The position numbers and the translations under genes are program-made. Positions 34,353-44,902 of a stretch of 64,000 bases of DNA are shown here, in pieces. Below the pieces are notes generated by a model. That model saw nothing but the letters and a program-made list of their open reading frames with translations. It was not told the origin of the DNA and ran no database searches. Numbering within the stretch: position 1 is the first letter of the stretch; every line of letters begins with the position of its first letter. The stretch is from positions 37,362,650 to 37,426,649 of the forward strand of contig OX381715.1 of assembly GCA_947462335.1 (NCBI GenBank). The letters are read 5' to 3'. Source of the DNA: Harmothoe impar. Its lineage: Eukaryota; Annelida; Polychaeta; Phyllodocida; Polynoidae.

Positions 34353-35013
34353 GCTTTTGAAAGAAAAGACCAGCGTAATATTAAATGGCTTTCTATCAGT
34401 AGTATTGGTATTGATTAGCAGTATCCTTACATAGATACTTTAAAAATATATACCATGAAATATACAGTCGCAGGCCAGGCCAGAAATGATGTCACAAAAG
34501 ACCAAAAATGTATTAGACACAATCAGCCCATCTCCGTCGATTGGGCTAGACACCACTATAACGACCTCTCAATAATCTACACCATTCTTGCTATGCAATG
34601 ACAGCCAATTAAGGGCCACTTAAGGGCCAATCATGGGGTAATATAAGTCCAGCGATTTTCTATTTTCTATCTGTTTTATTTGCATTGGCTCTTGTGGCCT
34701 TCTTGATACTTTCTTCATGAAATGTGAAGGTAAGGGGATTAGTAGCTAATTAATTAATACAATGAATAGCCCTTTGATGGTACATTAGCTTTTGGCACAC
34801 TATAACCCAAAGTCGAATGTACTGTATTTGCAAAGGATTTGTATGGCTGGGTACATCTTTGGTCTCATGTGACGTCACTCTGTTCTTCTCTTTCAGGTTT
34901 AAATGCTACATGCTGCATAGTTTGATAGTTTGTATGTCAGGATACTGCTATTTATCAATACCAATACTACTGATAGAAAGCCACATAATATTACGCTGGT
35001 CTTTTCTTTTAAG
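34353..35013. mobile_element. 661-bp MITE with inverted ends of about 70 bp
   Basis: AAGAAAAGACCAGCGTAATA followed by GGCTTTCTATCAGTAGTATT (34,361-34,435) is inverted at 34,943-35,011. Both arms end in an A/T-rich CTTTTGAAAG or CTTTTAAG. No transposase ORF. Confidence 0.8.
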
Positions 35014-35145
35014 GGAGTATTCCACTGACATTGATCGACCGTAATTCCATCATCCGATGAAAGTCTATACCGTTAAACTTATGGGCGAATCTCATCCAAT
35101 GGATGAAATCATGGCTGATTCCGTCAGTGGAATGCTTCCTATACA
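35014..35145. mobile_element. Hairpin MITE with AGTATTCCACTGAC ends
   Basis: GAGTATTCCACTGAC at the left and GTCAGTGGAATGCTTCC at the right, with GGATGAAA and TTCCATC partly pairing inside, about 130 bp. Confidence 0.65.
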
Positions 35146-35350
35146 TATGACCTTGTGGGGTGTATCAACCCTTATAGGGCCAGCATGATGCATGAATCAG
35201 AATCATGATGAGTTGAGTGCAATAAAGCAGTGTTCTGACCTTAAAGGGTTTACAATTATTAACCAGGTATAATAATGTACATCAACTCCGTTGAATGATT
35301 GCTGGTCAAATTAAATTGCTCAGATCTGGGAATTAATATGAAAGGAAATG

Positions 35351-35769
35351 AAAACACTACAATGATATATTACTGGAGAGGGTCAAGTGCACAGAAAGGA
35401 TAAGCATAGACTGGAGACCCTTTTGCACCTGTAGTACTAGAAATATGGACATGGAAAAGACACTTCCAACATCGGGTTCTATATCCCTATAGGGTAGATA
35501 TACCTGGAGATGGACACTTGACTTTCGGGTTATATAAGAATTTTACGCCCTTTATCTGTGAACAATAATAAAGTTTAAGATAGACACCAGAAGTAATATT
35601 GTACATAAATAACCTCAAACTTCACTGTCCATCTCAGGGTATGTGTCTGATTCATGGTGAATCTACCCTAATGCCCAGCCGCATTGTGGTCGGGTGTTGC
35701 CTTACTCAAAGGGACATGTCCATATACTGCTGACCCATGATTCACTATCTAGCTGTAAAGAGAGACCTC
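35351..35769. other. No feature recognised
   Basis: No repeats or convincing ORFs seen. Confidence 0.4.
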
Positions 35770-35960
35770 TTTTTTTGTTGGCATGATGCATGAAGGCAAG
35801 CATCTGATCATTATACAGCATTTTTGCATCATGAAAACATGATGACGTTTATACACGCTGGAAGGGTCAGCAATATGCATTAAAGCAGGGCTGTATTGGT
35901 GCAATCTACCGACCAATGAAGACAGAACCTTGATGCATCATGTCGTCCTTATAGGGTTAA
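35770..35960. mobile_element. CATGATGC-family MITE, left end lost
   Basis: Starts inside the core at GGCATGATGCATGAAGG and ends with GTCGTCCTTATAGGGTTAA. Confidence 0.5.
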
Positions 35961-36117
35961 CACTCCACCCAGACTCAAAGTGACTGCACTGTCCTAGACA
36001 CAGTGTAAATAGGCCTAATGCAGCGTGACTAAAACATTTACCGTTCTCCATCCAAGTGTAAAGGTGCCCTAAGCTGCTCTGTGCCTTGGGCCCGACCTAC
36101 TTACTGCAGCCACAGCC
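35961..36117 (-). repeat. Inverted copy of 8,499-8,663
   Basis: ACACTTGGATGGAG-type and GGGCCCAAGGTACAGAGCAG-type motifs are present in reverse complement. Confidence 0.7.
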
Positions 36118-36656
36118 GGCTAACCCTGTAAGGATGGCATGATGCAGTCCCAGCTAACCCTGTAAGGATGGCATGATGCAGTCCCAGCTAACCCTGTAAG
36201 GATGGCATGATGCAGTCCCAGCTAACACTGTAAGGATGGCATGATGCAGTACCAGCTAACCCTGTAAAGATGGCATGATGCAGTACCAGCTAACCCTGTA
36301 AGGATGGCATGATGCAGTACCAGCTAACCCTGTAAGGATGGCATGATGCAGTCCCAGCTAAGCCTGTAAGGATGGCATGATGCAGTCCCAGCTGACCATG
36401 TAAGGATGGCATGATGCAGTCCCAGCTAACCCTGTAAGGATGGCATGATGCAGTCCCAGCTAACCATGTAAGGATGGCATGATGCAGTCCCAGCTAACCC
36501 TGTAAGGATGGCATGATGCAGTCCCAGCTAACCCTGTACGGACAGCATAATGCATTCCCAGCTAACCCTATAAGGGCAGCATCATACAGTCCCAGCTAAC
36601 TCTGTAAGGATGGCATCATGCCGTCCCAGCTAACCTTGTAAGGATGGCATCATGCC
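36118..36656 (+). repeat. 34-bp minisatellite built from a MITE end
   Basis: About 15 to 16 tandem units of 34 bp. Each unit joins GCTAACCCTGTAAGGATGG, the CATGATGC-family end, to ATGATGCAGT and CCCA. Units differ by single bases. The last ones (36,535-36,650) are more diverged. The 8,236-8,498 counterpart has only one such end, so the array grew after duplication. Confidence 0.9.
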
Positions 36657-36827
36657 TCAAGGCAACCTTTATCTCAATGATACACCAATGCTGCACATAA
36701 TGATGCACCAACACTGCAATTTATGGTGCCCCATATAGCCCTGGCAAGCTAATTCTCAGGGCTGCATTCATGCATCCTAAAAAATGGGATACCACATTGA
36801 AGTACTATGCCATCCTTAAAGGGTTAG
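36657..36827. mobile_element. Rest of the CATGATGC MITE next to the array
   Basis: Core with GCAAGCTAATTCTCAGGGC and right end GCCATCCTTAAAGGGTTAG. Confidence 0.65.
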
Positions 36828-37908
36828 CCAGGTCTAGGCAGTTGTGAGGAGCACTAAAGGGATTCCCTGCATGTTAGTTCTGTAGGTCAGCTATTAGACA
36901 TTGCCTCTGACGCAGTTCTGCTGTGTTGTTAGGTCCGAGGAGCAACCACACCAGTTTGTAAGGAGATTTGGGGTGGGGCAAATAATTCAGACCCCTTTGT
37001 AGGAGCAAAAAATTGCAGTCAAGGTACATTACTCCTCTCATAGTAAAAGATGCTTCTGTCACATTCTTTAAACTGATTGTAGTATTGCAATATGACCTAA
37101 TCCTCATTCCTTCTAAAAGCATTGACCTTGGACTAGTTGCTGGACTAGGACATTGTTCAAATCAGTCAATTATTATAATCAGGGACTTAGGCTGGAAATT
37201 GGTCTGCACTGGTCATGTAGCAGCCTTAGGAACCAACACCTGCTCTTTTCTATTGGTCCTGATTGACCCAATGCACCTGCAGGACGGTACACCAAATCAC
37301 CCGGGCCTGTACCCCTCTTTGTAAGGTTTCAAAGTTTTACTTTAATCCCCCTAGTTTAATTTCAATGAAGGCATATCCACCTATCAGGGGGATGAATTAA
37401 GCTTGTGAGTTATCAATTGAATAGTAGTATTTGAATCTCCTATACAGTTGGCAGTGCCTGAATACACCCTGGTTTAGTTCCCTCCGTCCTTCAGCCACAC
37501 TGCACCTGCCTCACACTCCCGTCAATCACTAAATGGATCAGACACTCACTGTAACTTACAAAATCAAGTGATCCTCAACTTCCTGAAGATGAAATTAGAC
37601 ATTTAAGTCTGGTTGGCTTTTTGGGCAGGTTGAGGGGCAGAGACATGTTTGTGCAAATTTTATGGTCACAAAGGAGATGAGAATTGGGTGTTAACAGTAG
37701 GCGTTACTTAGCAACATTCATTTCCGGTCGAGATTTCAGCTGTCCCATACAAATAGGAGTGAGGGGAGGGTTATAAAAGGTCCCAATAAAAAGCCATACA
37801 ATTTTGTTCCCTATACATTCAATCATATTCACAAAATCTAGGTGCTACATTAGGGTAGGTCCTTAGACTTCCCATGTTTATATGCAAAGGTCCCACTGAG
37901 CACTTATA

Positions 37909-38524
37909 TGTGACAAAACCTGGGAAATCGTAACATTAGGGGGAATAGCCATAGATGCTCTAAACATGATATTTTAGGAGATATAGCTAAAAATGTGAAT
38001 ACTTAAGAGAAAATGACTTCAGACTAACTTTTCCCAAGGAATCTTTTGAAGATATTATCAAAATTCTATTTTCATTCTAAATTGGTCTTATTTGGAATGT
38101 AAAAAGAACGTTTTTAGCAATTTTTAGCCCATTTGTTGACATTTGGTTGCCATGGCAACCATCAATTCATTCTTTTGGAATACAAATTATCCCTATCCAA
38201 TTGCCCCATCCATGAGGATTTCAGAACTGAAAACAGAATGCCAATATTCCTACCAGATCCAAATCTATGTCCAATAATATGCATTTATTGGTTTAATTTG
38301 TAATAATTATGATTTATATGGATTATTTGGAAATAGATTGATATGGGATTGCATTGCAGCCTATTCTGAATTCCTACATGTCCCTACCATCCCATGTTTG
38401 AGATGTCATTTCTCAGCAACTATTTCAAATATTTTGATGCTTGAAGCATCAAATTATAGCTGAAGACACGAACTTAAATAAAGGTGTTTTCCCCTAATGT
38501 CACGTTTTCCCACGTTTTGTCACA
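37909..38524. mobile_element. 616-bp MITE with TGTGACAAAAC ends
   Basis: 34-bp inverted ends (TGTGACAAAACCTGGGAAA and TTTTCCCACGTTTTGTCACA) with few mismatches, flanked by TA (37,907-37,908; 38,525-38,526). Paralogs at about 44,065 and 53,667 lack it. A perfect X-box palindrome lies at 38,146-38,159. No transposase ORF. Confidence 0.85.
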
Positions 38525-38895
38525 TATCATGGTAGGTCTATCCTTGGTTTGATTTATGAGTAGGAAGGTTGTTGCTGCACAAAGCAAAAGTTTGTGATTG
38601 CTAGAAGATATTGATTCATGTAGTGCAGATGATGTAGTGGCACTATATCATCACGTAAGGCAATACATTTTGGCCTTACTTTCATATAGGTGACCCCCCC
38701 AAACATACAGGCAAAGTCAGAAAAAGTATTAATCAGCACTATTCAATAGAGATCTCTATGAATTCTGAGTATGCAACTGTGGACAACATCTCCTCTTGCA
38801 GAAACAGCCATCGAAACCCGCAAACAACAATGAAGAAGTATTACTACAAACATGACAGGAAAGCAAATGACAAATGACAAGAAACATAGATTATC

Positions 38896-39192
38896 CTAGA
38901 GACATGACATTGCCTCATCAGTAGGATATGGTGAAACAAATGACTCAGGATTGTACCTGGTGTTTATAAGGCTATAGAGAACCCTCCCCTGTAATCTTCC
39001 AATTTCCTCCACCATCAGCTTGTCATTATTTAGCAGACGCTCTAATTGCACATCATGATTAATTGGACCATTCTGGTTTCTATAGATTTCTTCCTGCATG
39101 TCGGTCTGTCGTCTTCTGATGGTCAATAAATAAGTGTTGTCTGCATCTTTTGTCAAAGTGTTTAGAATTAATGGGACGCATAATTTTGACAT
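38896..39192 (-). pseudogene. Exon-like ORF in module II, open only in this copy
   Basis: I do not recognise the product. The last 55 residues (from IRRRQTDMQEEIYRN) look like a charged coiled-coil segment with LERLLNNDKLMVEEIGRLQG, and a CAG/GTACAA donor-like site follows INTR. The equivalent stretches at about 5,300, 22,300, 44,530 and 54,190 all carry stops; in three of them the AGA codon of IGR reads TGA. This copy also lacks about 36 bases before NQNGPINHD that the others have. It may be a remnant of a gene spread with the module, or chance. Confidence 0.35.
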
Positions 39193-39319
39193 TCCTCACT
39201 AATTATAACTATCAGTCTGCCTTTAATGATGATTTACAAAGTGATGAACATAGGAATATTGGGAATATTTCGTAAAGGAGACACCAACCTTTATATTAGG
39301 GTATGTTTAGGGAACCACA

Positions 39320-39469
39320 GTTGATCCATTATGAATAGCATAGTGCTATAATGCTCTAGGACCTCATCTCATCATGATGTATGAATGTGGTGTTTGGGAG
39401 TAACTTGCAAGTGCCGTGTATATGCATCATACCAGACAAATAGGCATCATGCTGTCCTTAAAGGGTTAC
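39320..39469. mobile_element. CATGATGC-family MITE, diverged left end
   Basis: Right end GCTGTCCTTAAAGGGTTA is clear; the left end is weak. The matching locus is 50,358-50,544. Confidence 0.5.
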
Positions 39470-40654
39470 ACACAGAATGCCTAGGGTCAAAAGTGGTGTA
39501 AATACTATCTGTAAATACACTGACATCTCAGGGTATTTCTTTCCATTCATTGCTAAATATAATCATAGATAATGCTTGGCCATTTCCAACACACAGTATG
39601 TAATATATCACGACCGTTATTAGACCCTTATGTCAAAGTTAACATTGATAGTTTGAATTAATGGGAACATGTTAGTCTATGCTTGACTGTAGTCAGAATA
39701 AGCAGTCTGTCCGAGAGCAACATCAAATACACATGTGATTACTATCGATAATCTAGGCACTCAAAAACATCATTCATCTTATATCTTAGATAGATCCTGG
39801 TAGGAAATTGCCATTGATTATCTTCCCTAGCATTTATGACGGGGTAACTGATTGGAAAGATGTTTTGTGATAAACAATAGATTTCCAATAAAATGTTGTG
39901 GTGGATTTTTGCGCAAGCAAGACGGATATTTTTGGTCTCCCCTGTGGGTGATATCAAATTTTTTTCAGTCCCCCCCAGGCACGGCCGACCTCATTGAGCC
40001 ATAGTAACGCACTGAATTTTGCCCTAAAAAGGGGTGCAGTTTTTGTCTTTGGTTACCCCCGCTTCAAAGGGTCCAAATTTGTTTAGTCCCCCCCCCCAAA
40101 TCCACCAACCCCCACCCTGTTGTTATAAAATGACCACTCCATTACACAGTTACAGTAATGTATGACATGTACTTATGAAGCCACACCGTTGTCAGTCGTC
40201 GTACCAACATCTATTCAAAACTGCCTTCAGAGAGCACAGTTTGTGAGCATTCATGATGTGAAATCCGATGCCTGCAAATAAATGAGTGTTCATAAGTACA
40301 ACTATTGCTGACACCTCCATGTCTGTGTAGGATATCATAAATATCTTTTCATTATGCATGTTTTTATTTCATTCCTTTCCCCCTTATAATTGTATTTAGG
40401 TTTCTTGCATTACTACTGGTATAAAGCTACAGAATAGGTAAGTTTATGATTATCCTTACGAAAAAGGCTGACCGAGTCATTTTTATCCAATTTTTAACTT
40501 TCAGGAACTTTTGAGACCTAAGTTTTCAAAAATGAAAATGATATCCAACCTACCTATCTTAAATTTTCAGAACATAATATTAGAAACACCTTTTTATATT
40601 TTAGCTTAACAAATCAACTCAAGCCTCTCCCCTTATAACCTATAACTAGACTCC

Positions 40655-40815
40655 TATAGGAAGCTTTACAGCCTATAACTAGACTCCCTCCTATTGGAAG
40701 CTTTATAGCCTATAACTAGACTCCTTCCTATAGGAAGCTTTATAGCCTATAAATAGACACCCTCCTATATGAAGCTTTGTAGCCTATAAGTAGACGTCCT
40801 CCTATAGATTGCCTC
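40655..40815 (+). repeat. CCTATAACTAGACTCC minisatellite
   Basis: Four to five units of about 38 bp with CTATAGGAAGCTTTATAG. Copies of the array lie at 52,338-52,495. Confidence 0.85.
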
Positions 40816-40964
40816 ATAGCCTCGTACAGAGATGCAGACAGATATTCTGAAGGCCATAGGGACAGATCAAGTCTGCCTCTGTATTGACCTTGGCTGAAGG
40901 TGAACCCCACAGGGCTACTCTGTAGGTAGGGGAGGGATGCACCGTGGTGGTGGGTGTTTGGAGC

Positions 40965-41350
40965 TAGAAAGATCAGGGAGGCAAGGGGGAAGACTGGAAG
41001 GAAAGAAGCCGATATGGAGCAGTTAGGGAGGAAGCGATACAAGGGGGAGCGGGCCAGCCTGGCAAACAGCTAAACAGGCAAGGAGAGTGAGCGACAAAGG
41101 GAGGAAGATGTAGGGAGTAAGGGTGCGATGGGTACACAAGCAGGCTGGTAGCCAATAGTCAATGAGGGAGGTACGAGATGAGGCAGTGAAGGATGGGAGT
41201 TTGAGGCAAGGGAAAGTGAGGTTGGCGGTGAATGGGGAGGGGAGGAAGAGTGTGAAATGGAGGGAGGAAGAGTAAGATGGATGGAGTGAATCAAAAGGGG
41301 CAGGAAAGAGGCATAGCCGGTGACAGTCATACAAACAGGGGATGTGGTGG
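40965..41350 (+). repeat. Purine-rich (GGGA/GAGG) tract
   Basis: Strongly purine-biased plus strand. Three overlapping minus-strand ORFs rich in Ser, Pro and Leu are by-products of the bias. Similar tracts lie at 52,600-52,810 and 56,695-57,060. Confidence 0.75.
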
Positions 41351-42179
41351 CAGAAAACTAACAATCATGTAATATCAGACTTGTGTGGTAACTGAAAAAG
41401 GACTGAGTTGACAGAGAGCACCCCAGACTCACAGTCCCCCAGGCTAAAACCAGATCATTACCTTCAGGAGTGTGACCTCTTAGAACACTGGTGATTCAGT
41501 CAAGCAGAGGCACAGAGCACTGAGGCAGCCTAAAGCCCTCTCTGAGAGAGGAAACCCTCACCTCACCCCCTAACAGGTGCGAGCCTGCCCTGAGGGCATT
41601 GTTACCATTCACTACTGACAGACCTGGGGAGGAGCCTGGATGACCTGCTGATGTGCCTGAGAGGTGGGGTGAATCATTACACAGTTTCTGGTATTCATGT
41701 GGCATAGTTAGTTGACATCATCAGGCATGCATTCAGCCAATGAATGTGGGAGTGTATCTTTTACTAGTATTATGCAGATGCAATGGCAATATGAATTCAT
41801 TTCAGAGTTGTGACTCACAGATAGAAAACAAACTTAAAACAGAGCTTACATTGAATTCATATCGTTTGTTTACCATCCCATGTGCCCCTAGTTCATCCCC
41901 TCTTTCAGGGAGTATGAACTATGACATATTGTCATTGCACTATACATAACAGCCTAGGTTGATCAATCATTTCATGGTAGCAAGAATGGCTGCCTTCATT
42001 GCGCTAAGCAATGTAGTTCACATAGAGGATGGACAGGTGGTTGAACTATTGTATGATTAATTGTAACATTTCTGAGAGTTATCCACAGTTGTATCATCCT
42101 GAGTTTTTTTCGTGTGAATTCTGAAATGGTCTCCAGAACCAGATGTTCTCAAATGCCTATATCCTAGAAAAAAAACATG

Positions 42180-42280
<101 letters not shown>

Positions 42281-43007
42281 ACGTATTTAATAAGATACAA
42301 TAAATGTACAAGTTGAATTCTCTTGCAACCTTTAAACCGTTTGCAGTCTCTTTATGCAACCCTATTCTCATTCCTTCTATTAAACATTTACTTGTTGCAT
42401 CGGTGTATCTCAATCAATTATCAAAATCAGGGATTCAAGCTCATCTATATAGTGTCAGGTGTAAATTGGTCTGCACTGGTCAATGGGCAGGCTGAACAGC
42501 TGGAACAGTTCTTGATGTAAGTCCTGATCAGAAGGACCCGTATGTAATCCACCTGCTGCAGGGTATACCAAACCGTCACCTCTCCTATATGAGGCCCATA
42601 GTACAGGTCCTCGCAAACATTTGCTGTAATGCCAGTTAGGCTTCAGCCTGCAGGACTAATTACGGCTGTAACTCTCAGATGGGGCCATGGGCTGTCTGAG
42701 AGTTACGGACAGAAAGGTCAGTTTGATTACTCTCGTGTAAACCAAATCATGTAGATTTCTGCAACCAATCAAGACATGCCATGAGTGGTTCTTTATGCTA
42801 CATGGGGCCTTAATTGGGTAAGTTGAAATTATAGCCATGTCTAGAGCAATTAATAGTAGTCCCTGCAAACAAGATCTCAAGCAGAACTCGTGCGGTTCTT
42901 GAGTCACAACTCGGGATCCCTGCGAGAATTGTGCATGTATCTGGCACGAGAATATGTGAACAGCTTTTGACTGTGTCATATTCTGTGGAATTCCACGTCA
43001 TTTATAT

Positions 43008-43140
43008 CAAACAGAACTTGGGAATTGAACGTTCGCAGCTGGGTAGAATCCGGGTAGGTCACAATGACACCTTTCTTGTGTCACTGTGACCTACCCGGTT
43101 TCTTCCCAGTTGCGAACGTTCAATTCCCAAGTTCTGTTTG
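43008..43140. mobile_element. Near-perfect 133-bp hairpin
   Basis: Two 63-base arms, starting CAAACAGAACTTGGGAATTG and ending with its reverse complement, fold around a 7-base loop (CTTTCTT) with only a few mismatches. Absent from the paralogous units. A foldback MITE is the simplest reading; if transcribed it would give a long double-stranded RNA. Confidence 0.85.
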
Positions 43141-43260
43141 GAGGGGTCTCTACACAGAATAATGAGCCTGTCTGTTCTATATTAAAGACAGGGGAATGCA
43201 AAGCAGATTCACCTCGCAAATGGTACCATTTTCCAAAGCTTTTCTGACACTTGTATCATA

Positions 43261-43471
43261 TACTGTAAACGTAGATATTTTCGCTGGTATAAATTTTCGC
43301 GGATTTGCTATAAAGTACAATTTCGCGCGGATTTAAATTCGCGGATTTTGACACTTGGTAGTCATGCTACTACATAGGATAAATTTTCGCTCTGTACATA
43401 TTTTCGCGGATTATAAAATCCGCGAAAATCGCGAAAATTTGTACAGCACGAAAATATCTACATTTACAGTA
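43261..43471. mobile_element. TA-flanked MITE, TTTTCGCGGATT type
   Basis: TACTGTAAACGTAGATATTT pairs with AAATATCTACATTTACAGTA. ATTTTCGCGGATT motifs inside occur in both orientations. TA lies at both ends. From general knowledge this end type is widespread in marine invertebrate genomes. Confidence 0.85.
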
Positions 43472-44684
43472 CCCACAAAGCTAGTGTCTGTGGGTATTGC
43501 ACGCGGGCTATACTATGCAGGACCTGTCAATTTGAACCACTTTATACCCAGCACAAATTCAATTCAACCATATTCACCCATGAGCATAATCAGTCAAGCT
43601 TTGCAGTTCTGAATTCAATAGTAGTATTTGAGTCTCCTATATAGTTGACAGTGTCTGATTAAACCCTGTGTTTAGTTTCCTCAGCTTTCAGCCACACTGC
43701 AGCTGCCTCACACTCCCGTCTATCACCAAATGGATCAGACACTCACCGTAACTTACAGAACTTCTACATCAAGTGATCCTCAACTTCCAGAAGCTGAAAT
43801 TAAACATTAAAGTCTGATTGGCTGTTTGAGCAGGCTGAGGGACAGAGACATGGCTGTGCATATTTATGTCGAGATTTCAGCTGTCCCATACAAATAGGAG
43901 TGAGGGGAGGGTTATAAGGGAGTCCAAATAGAAAGCCATACAATTCTTTTGCCTATACACTCAATCATATTCACAAAATCTAGCTGCAACACTAGTGTAG
44001 GCCATTGGACTTTCCATGTTAATATTCAAAGGGCCGACAGAACAGTAATATCATGGGAGGGTCTAACCAGGGTTTGATTTATGAGGAGGAACGTTGTTGC
44101 TGTGGAAAGCAAAAGCTTGAAGATATTGATTCATAAAGTGTAGGTGATGTAGCACACTATATCTTCATGTAAGGCAATAAATTGAGGACTGACTTTCATA
44201 TAGGTGATTCCCCCCCCCCCCCAAACACACAGGCAAAGTTGGAAAAAAATATTATTCAGCCCTATTCAATATAGAGCTCTATCAATGCTAAGTATGCAAC
44301 TGTGGTGAATATTTTCCTCTTATAGGACCTGCCATCCAAACCCACAAACAACGACGAAGAAGTATTATTACAAATATGACAGGAAAGCAAACGACAAAAC
44401 AAAAGAAACATAGATTATCCCCGAGACATGGCATTGCCTCATCAGTAGGCTATGGTGAGATTAATGGCTTGGGACGTACCTGATGTTTATATGGCTATAG
44501 AGAAGCCTACCCTGTAACCATACAATTTCCTACACCATCAACTTGTCATTATTTAGCAGACACTCTAATTGCACAACATCATGATTAATTGGGCCATTCT
44601 GGTTTTCTAAGTTCAATTATTTAATGGCACAGTGTTTACGAAATGGTCAATTTCTTCGTGTGTGTCGGTCTGTCATCTTCTGAT

Positions 44685-44732
44685 GGTTGATAAGGAGAGT
44701 CTGTGAATGGTTGATAAGGAGAGTCTGTGAAT
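44685..44732 (+). repeat. 24-bp tandem duplication across the 5' junction
   Basis: GGTTGATAAGGAGAGTCTGT plus GAAT occurs twice without a break. Each copy contains host sequence (GGTTGATAA) and the first 15 bases of the element. Confidence 0.85.
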
Positions 44733-44742
44733 TGAACCAAAG

Positions 44743-44790
44743 ATGGCTGAAGGGGGTATACAGATCATGGACACGAGTGAAAACAAGTAA
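44743..44790 (+). other. 15-codon upstream ORF in the 5' UTR
   Basis: ATG to TAA reads MAEGGIQIMDTSENK, the first ATG of the element, 112 bases before ORF1. It may affect translation of ORF1, or be chance. Confidence 0.35.
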
Positions 44791-44902
44791 GAGTAGTGTA
44801 ATACCAATTATTGGCGAAACAAATTGAACGACTGGAACACTGGGCGATAATAGGGGACCCTCAGTGTTATAACTACATTAGAAGCATTACAAGCCCACTG
44901 AA

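Larger units (their letters stand above)
34285..35251. mobile_element. CATGATGC-family MITE holding two nested MITEs
   Basis: TTAACCTTTTAGGGACAGG at the left, CTGACCTTAAAGGG at the right. Inside sit the elements at 34,353-35,013 and 35,014-35,145. Without them the unit is about 170 bp, the usual size of this family. Confidence 0.6.
31979..35350 (-). repeat. Module I repeat, inverted copy
   Basis: Reverse complement of the module I blocks: the GTAAATATTCAGGTGG block (31,990-32,270), the GATCTGGCCAAATGCCGACC block (about 32,525-32,660), the AGCAGGAAATGAT block (about 33,690-34,080) and the GAACAAATTGACAC block (34,140-34,270), ending with a stretch at 35,265-35,350 that matches 13,160-13,240. 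Three or more MITEs are inserted inside. Confidence 0.75.

Noticed and set aside
36118..36656. CRISPR-like array of 34-bp repeats
   Set aside because: There are no unique spacers; units follow each other directly, and the unit is a MITE end. The setting is eukaryotic.
41023..41364. Ser/Pro/Leu-rich minus-strand ORFs
   Set aside because: By-products of a purine-rich strand, open in several frames at once.
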